From Nocardia sp. NBC_00565 (lineage in GTDB: Bacteria; Actinomycetota; Actinomycetes; Mycobacteriales; Mycobacteriaceae): a stretch of 64,000 nt of DNA. The DNA is taken from contig NZ_CP107785.1 of NCBI RefSeq assembly GCF_036345915.1, positions 3,782,001-3,846,000 of the forward strand. Reading direction: 5' to 3'. Below are positions 63,167 to 64,000 of the stretch, piece after piece; positions within the stretch are counted from its first letter, which is position 1, and each line of letters opens with the position of its first letter. Made by a program: the position numbers and the translations under genes. The notes under the pieces are model-generated. The model saw nothing but the letters and a program-made list of their open reading frames with translations. It searched no databases and had not been told where the DNA came from.

Positions 63167-64000
63167 TGGACGACACCCCGCGCTACGACCGGCGGGCCGC
63201 GTCCCGGGTGCTGGCGGGGCTCACCGAACCCGGACTGTTCGCCACCCCCATCACCATCCCTCCCGCGCGACATATCGAATACACCTGCGCCGCACTGCGT
63301 CCCGAGCCCAATAGCCACCTCACCTACTCGCAGCGGCTGTATCTGCAGCGATTCATGCGCCCGTGCCAGCCGTACCAGGTCACCAGCGCATCACACCGGA
63401 TCGCCTGGACCGACAGCGATGGCATCCCCAACACCGGCCACTTCCGCGCGGACGGACTCGGGCCGCTGGTGCCGATCGCCATGCGCGAAACCGTCCTGGT
63501 GCTCTGGCATGCCCTCGCCGCCGATTCCACACTGGCCCAACGTGTCGACGGCCTGGGCTCGCGTGAGCACGCGGTGCTCCACGGCACCACCACCGATCAT
63601 GATCCGATCGAGATCTTCCGCGTCGGCATCGAGGCGGCCGGGCGCGCACTGGCCCAGCACGCACTGCTGGCCCGGCAGACCCAATATCGCAGCGCGGCCG
63701 AATTCGCCAGGGGCATACATGATTCCGGCATCTTCGCGGCGGTGGCCACCCGCTGGTACTGGGAGCTCCAGGCCTCCACCTATCGGCGTGGCATGATCCC
63801 GGTGACGCTGGCCGCCCAACCCGACGGCACGGTGCGCTACACCGCCGACACGGTGGCGACGCTGCGCGCGATGAAGGATGCCACCATCGAGGACGCGCAC
63901 AATGTCATGCGGCGGGCCACGCGGGTGGAGGGTTTGAGCGTCGACGCGGCCATCGCGAAGTATCACGACGACCTCGACCTCATCTCCCGTCAGTACGCGC
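63167..64000 (+). CDS. Unrecognised protein, 3' end beyond the window
   Basis: The frame is open from ATG at 63167 to the window end (278 residues). It reads MDDTPRYDRRAASRVLAGLT, later SHLTYSQRLYLQRFMRPCQP, REHAVLHGTTTDHDPIEIF and ATRWYWELQASTYRRGM. High third-position GC marks it as coding. It starts 3 nt after the SufS-like stop, so they are probably one operon. I do not recognise the family; the His- and Trp-containing segments suggest an enzyme. Confidence 0.75.

Noticed and set aside
1..64000. CRISPR arrays, rRNA genes, intact tRNAs, phage structural genes
   Set aside because: None was seen on either strand apart from the tRNA-Leu-like half at 2772-2829.

Overview
The window is high-GC actinobacterial DNA, most likely Nocardia or a close mycolic-acid-producing relative (inference from gene content; no rRNA or species marker is present). 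Supporting genes are three secreted lipases/esterases in a row, an antigen-85-like esterase with an acyl-ACP desaturase, a fused HadA/HadB-type dehydratase, an acyl-CoA carboxylase beta chain, a carboxylic acid reductase relic, an Rv1733c-like membrane protein, a DUF2599 lipoprotein, many F420/flavin luciferase-like oxidoreductases, and two Scr1-type regulators, one paired with DUF397.

Layout. 1-2.8 kb: an IS701-type transposase running off the left edge, next to a complete IS4-family element with perfect terminal repeats and a 10-bp target duplication; at the junction lies half of a tRNA-Leu-like sequence. 2.8-6.7 kb: gene-poor DNA, a 55-aa ORF, then a minus-strand hemerythrin / NIS-synthetase-like / MmyB-type regulator group. 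6.9-10 kb: a flavin monooxygenase-SDR-TetR operon behind a large tandem palindrome. 10-19 kb: a CAR relic, peptide deformylase, an SDR/TetR divergon with a perfect operator, a desaturase, an MFS exporter, an esterase followed by a 20-aa ORF, and an F420 oxidoreductase with a MerR-type promoter. 19-25 kb: hydrolase, two coupled LLM monooxygenases, a GMC oxidoreductase, and a deletion scar joining a DoxX remnant to the tail of an ECF41 sigma factor. 25-32 kb: ilvD, an unusual HAD protein, a PucR regulator, a broken lipase, a broken HadAB gene and an LLM oxidoreductase. 32-43 kb: a GH65-discoidin lipoprotein, an ABC exporter, the esterase/desaturase operon, a PucR-like protein without its HTH, AccD, and an Rv1733c-like/TetR pair. 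43-56 kb: SAM methyltransferase, Scr1 regulator, intact HadAB, three lipases, small enzymes, a TetR and an aldolase/sugar-kinase pair. 56-64 kb: Scr1/DUF397, a second methyltransferase, small orphan genes, a second lipase relic, a third PucR regulator, a CBS protein, a SufS-like enzyme and an unrecognised partial ORF.

The most interesting signal is regulatory. Three small orphan genes (starts 53209, 58544, 59012) sit behind promoters of one design: a dyad TGCAnATG-N6-CATCTGnA overlapping a TTGCAT -35 box, exactly 18 nt, then a TAnACT -10 box. The same dyad lies between the DUF397 gene and the SAM methyltransferase gene. Two of the small proteins are similar at their N-termini and share the sequence just before the start codon. 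This looks like a small Scr1/DUF397-centred regulon.

A second theme is decay by internal deletion. The CAR gene, two class-2 lipases, a HadAB gene and the DoxX-ECF41 pair have each lost internal segments while keeping recognisable ends.
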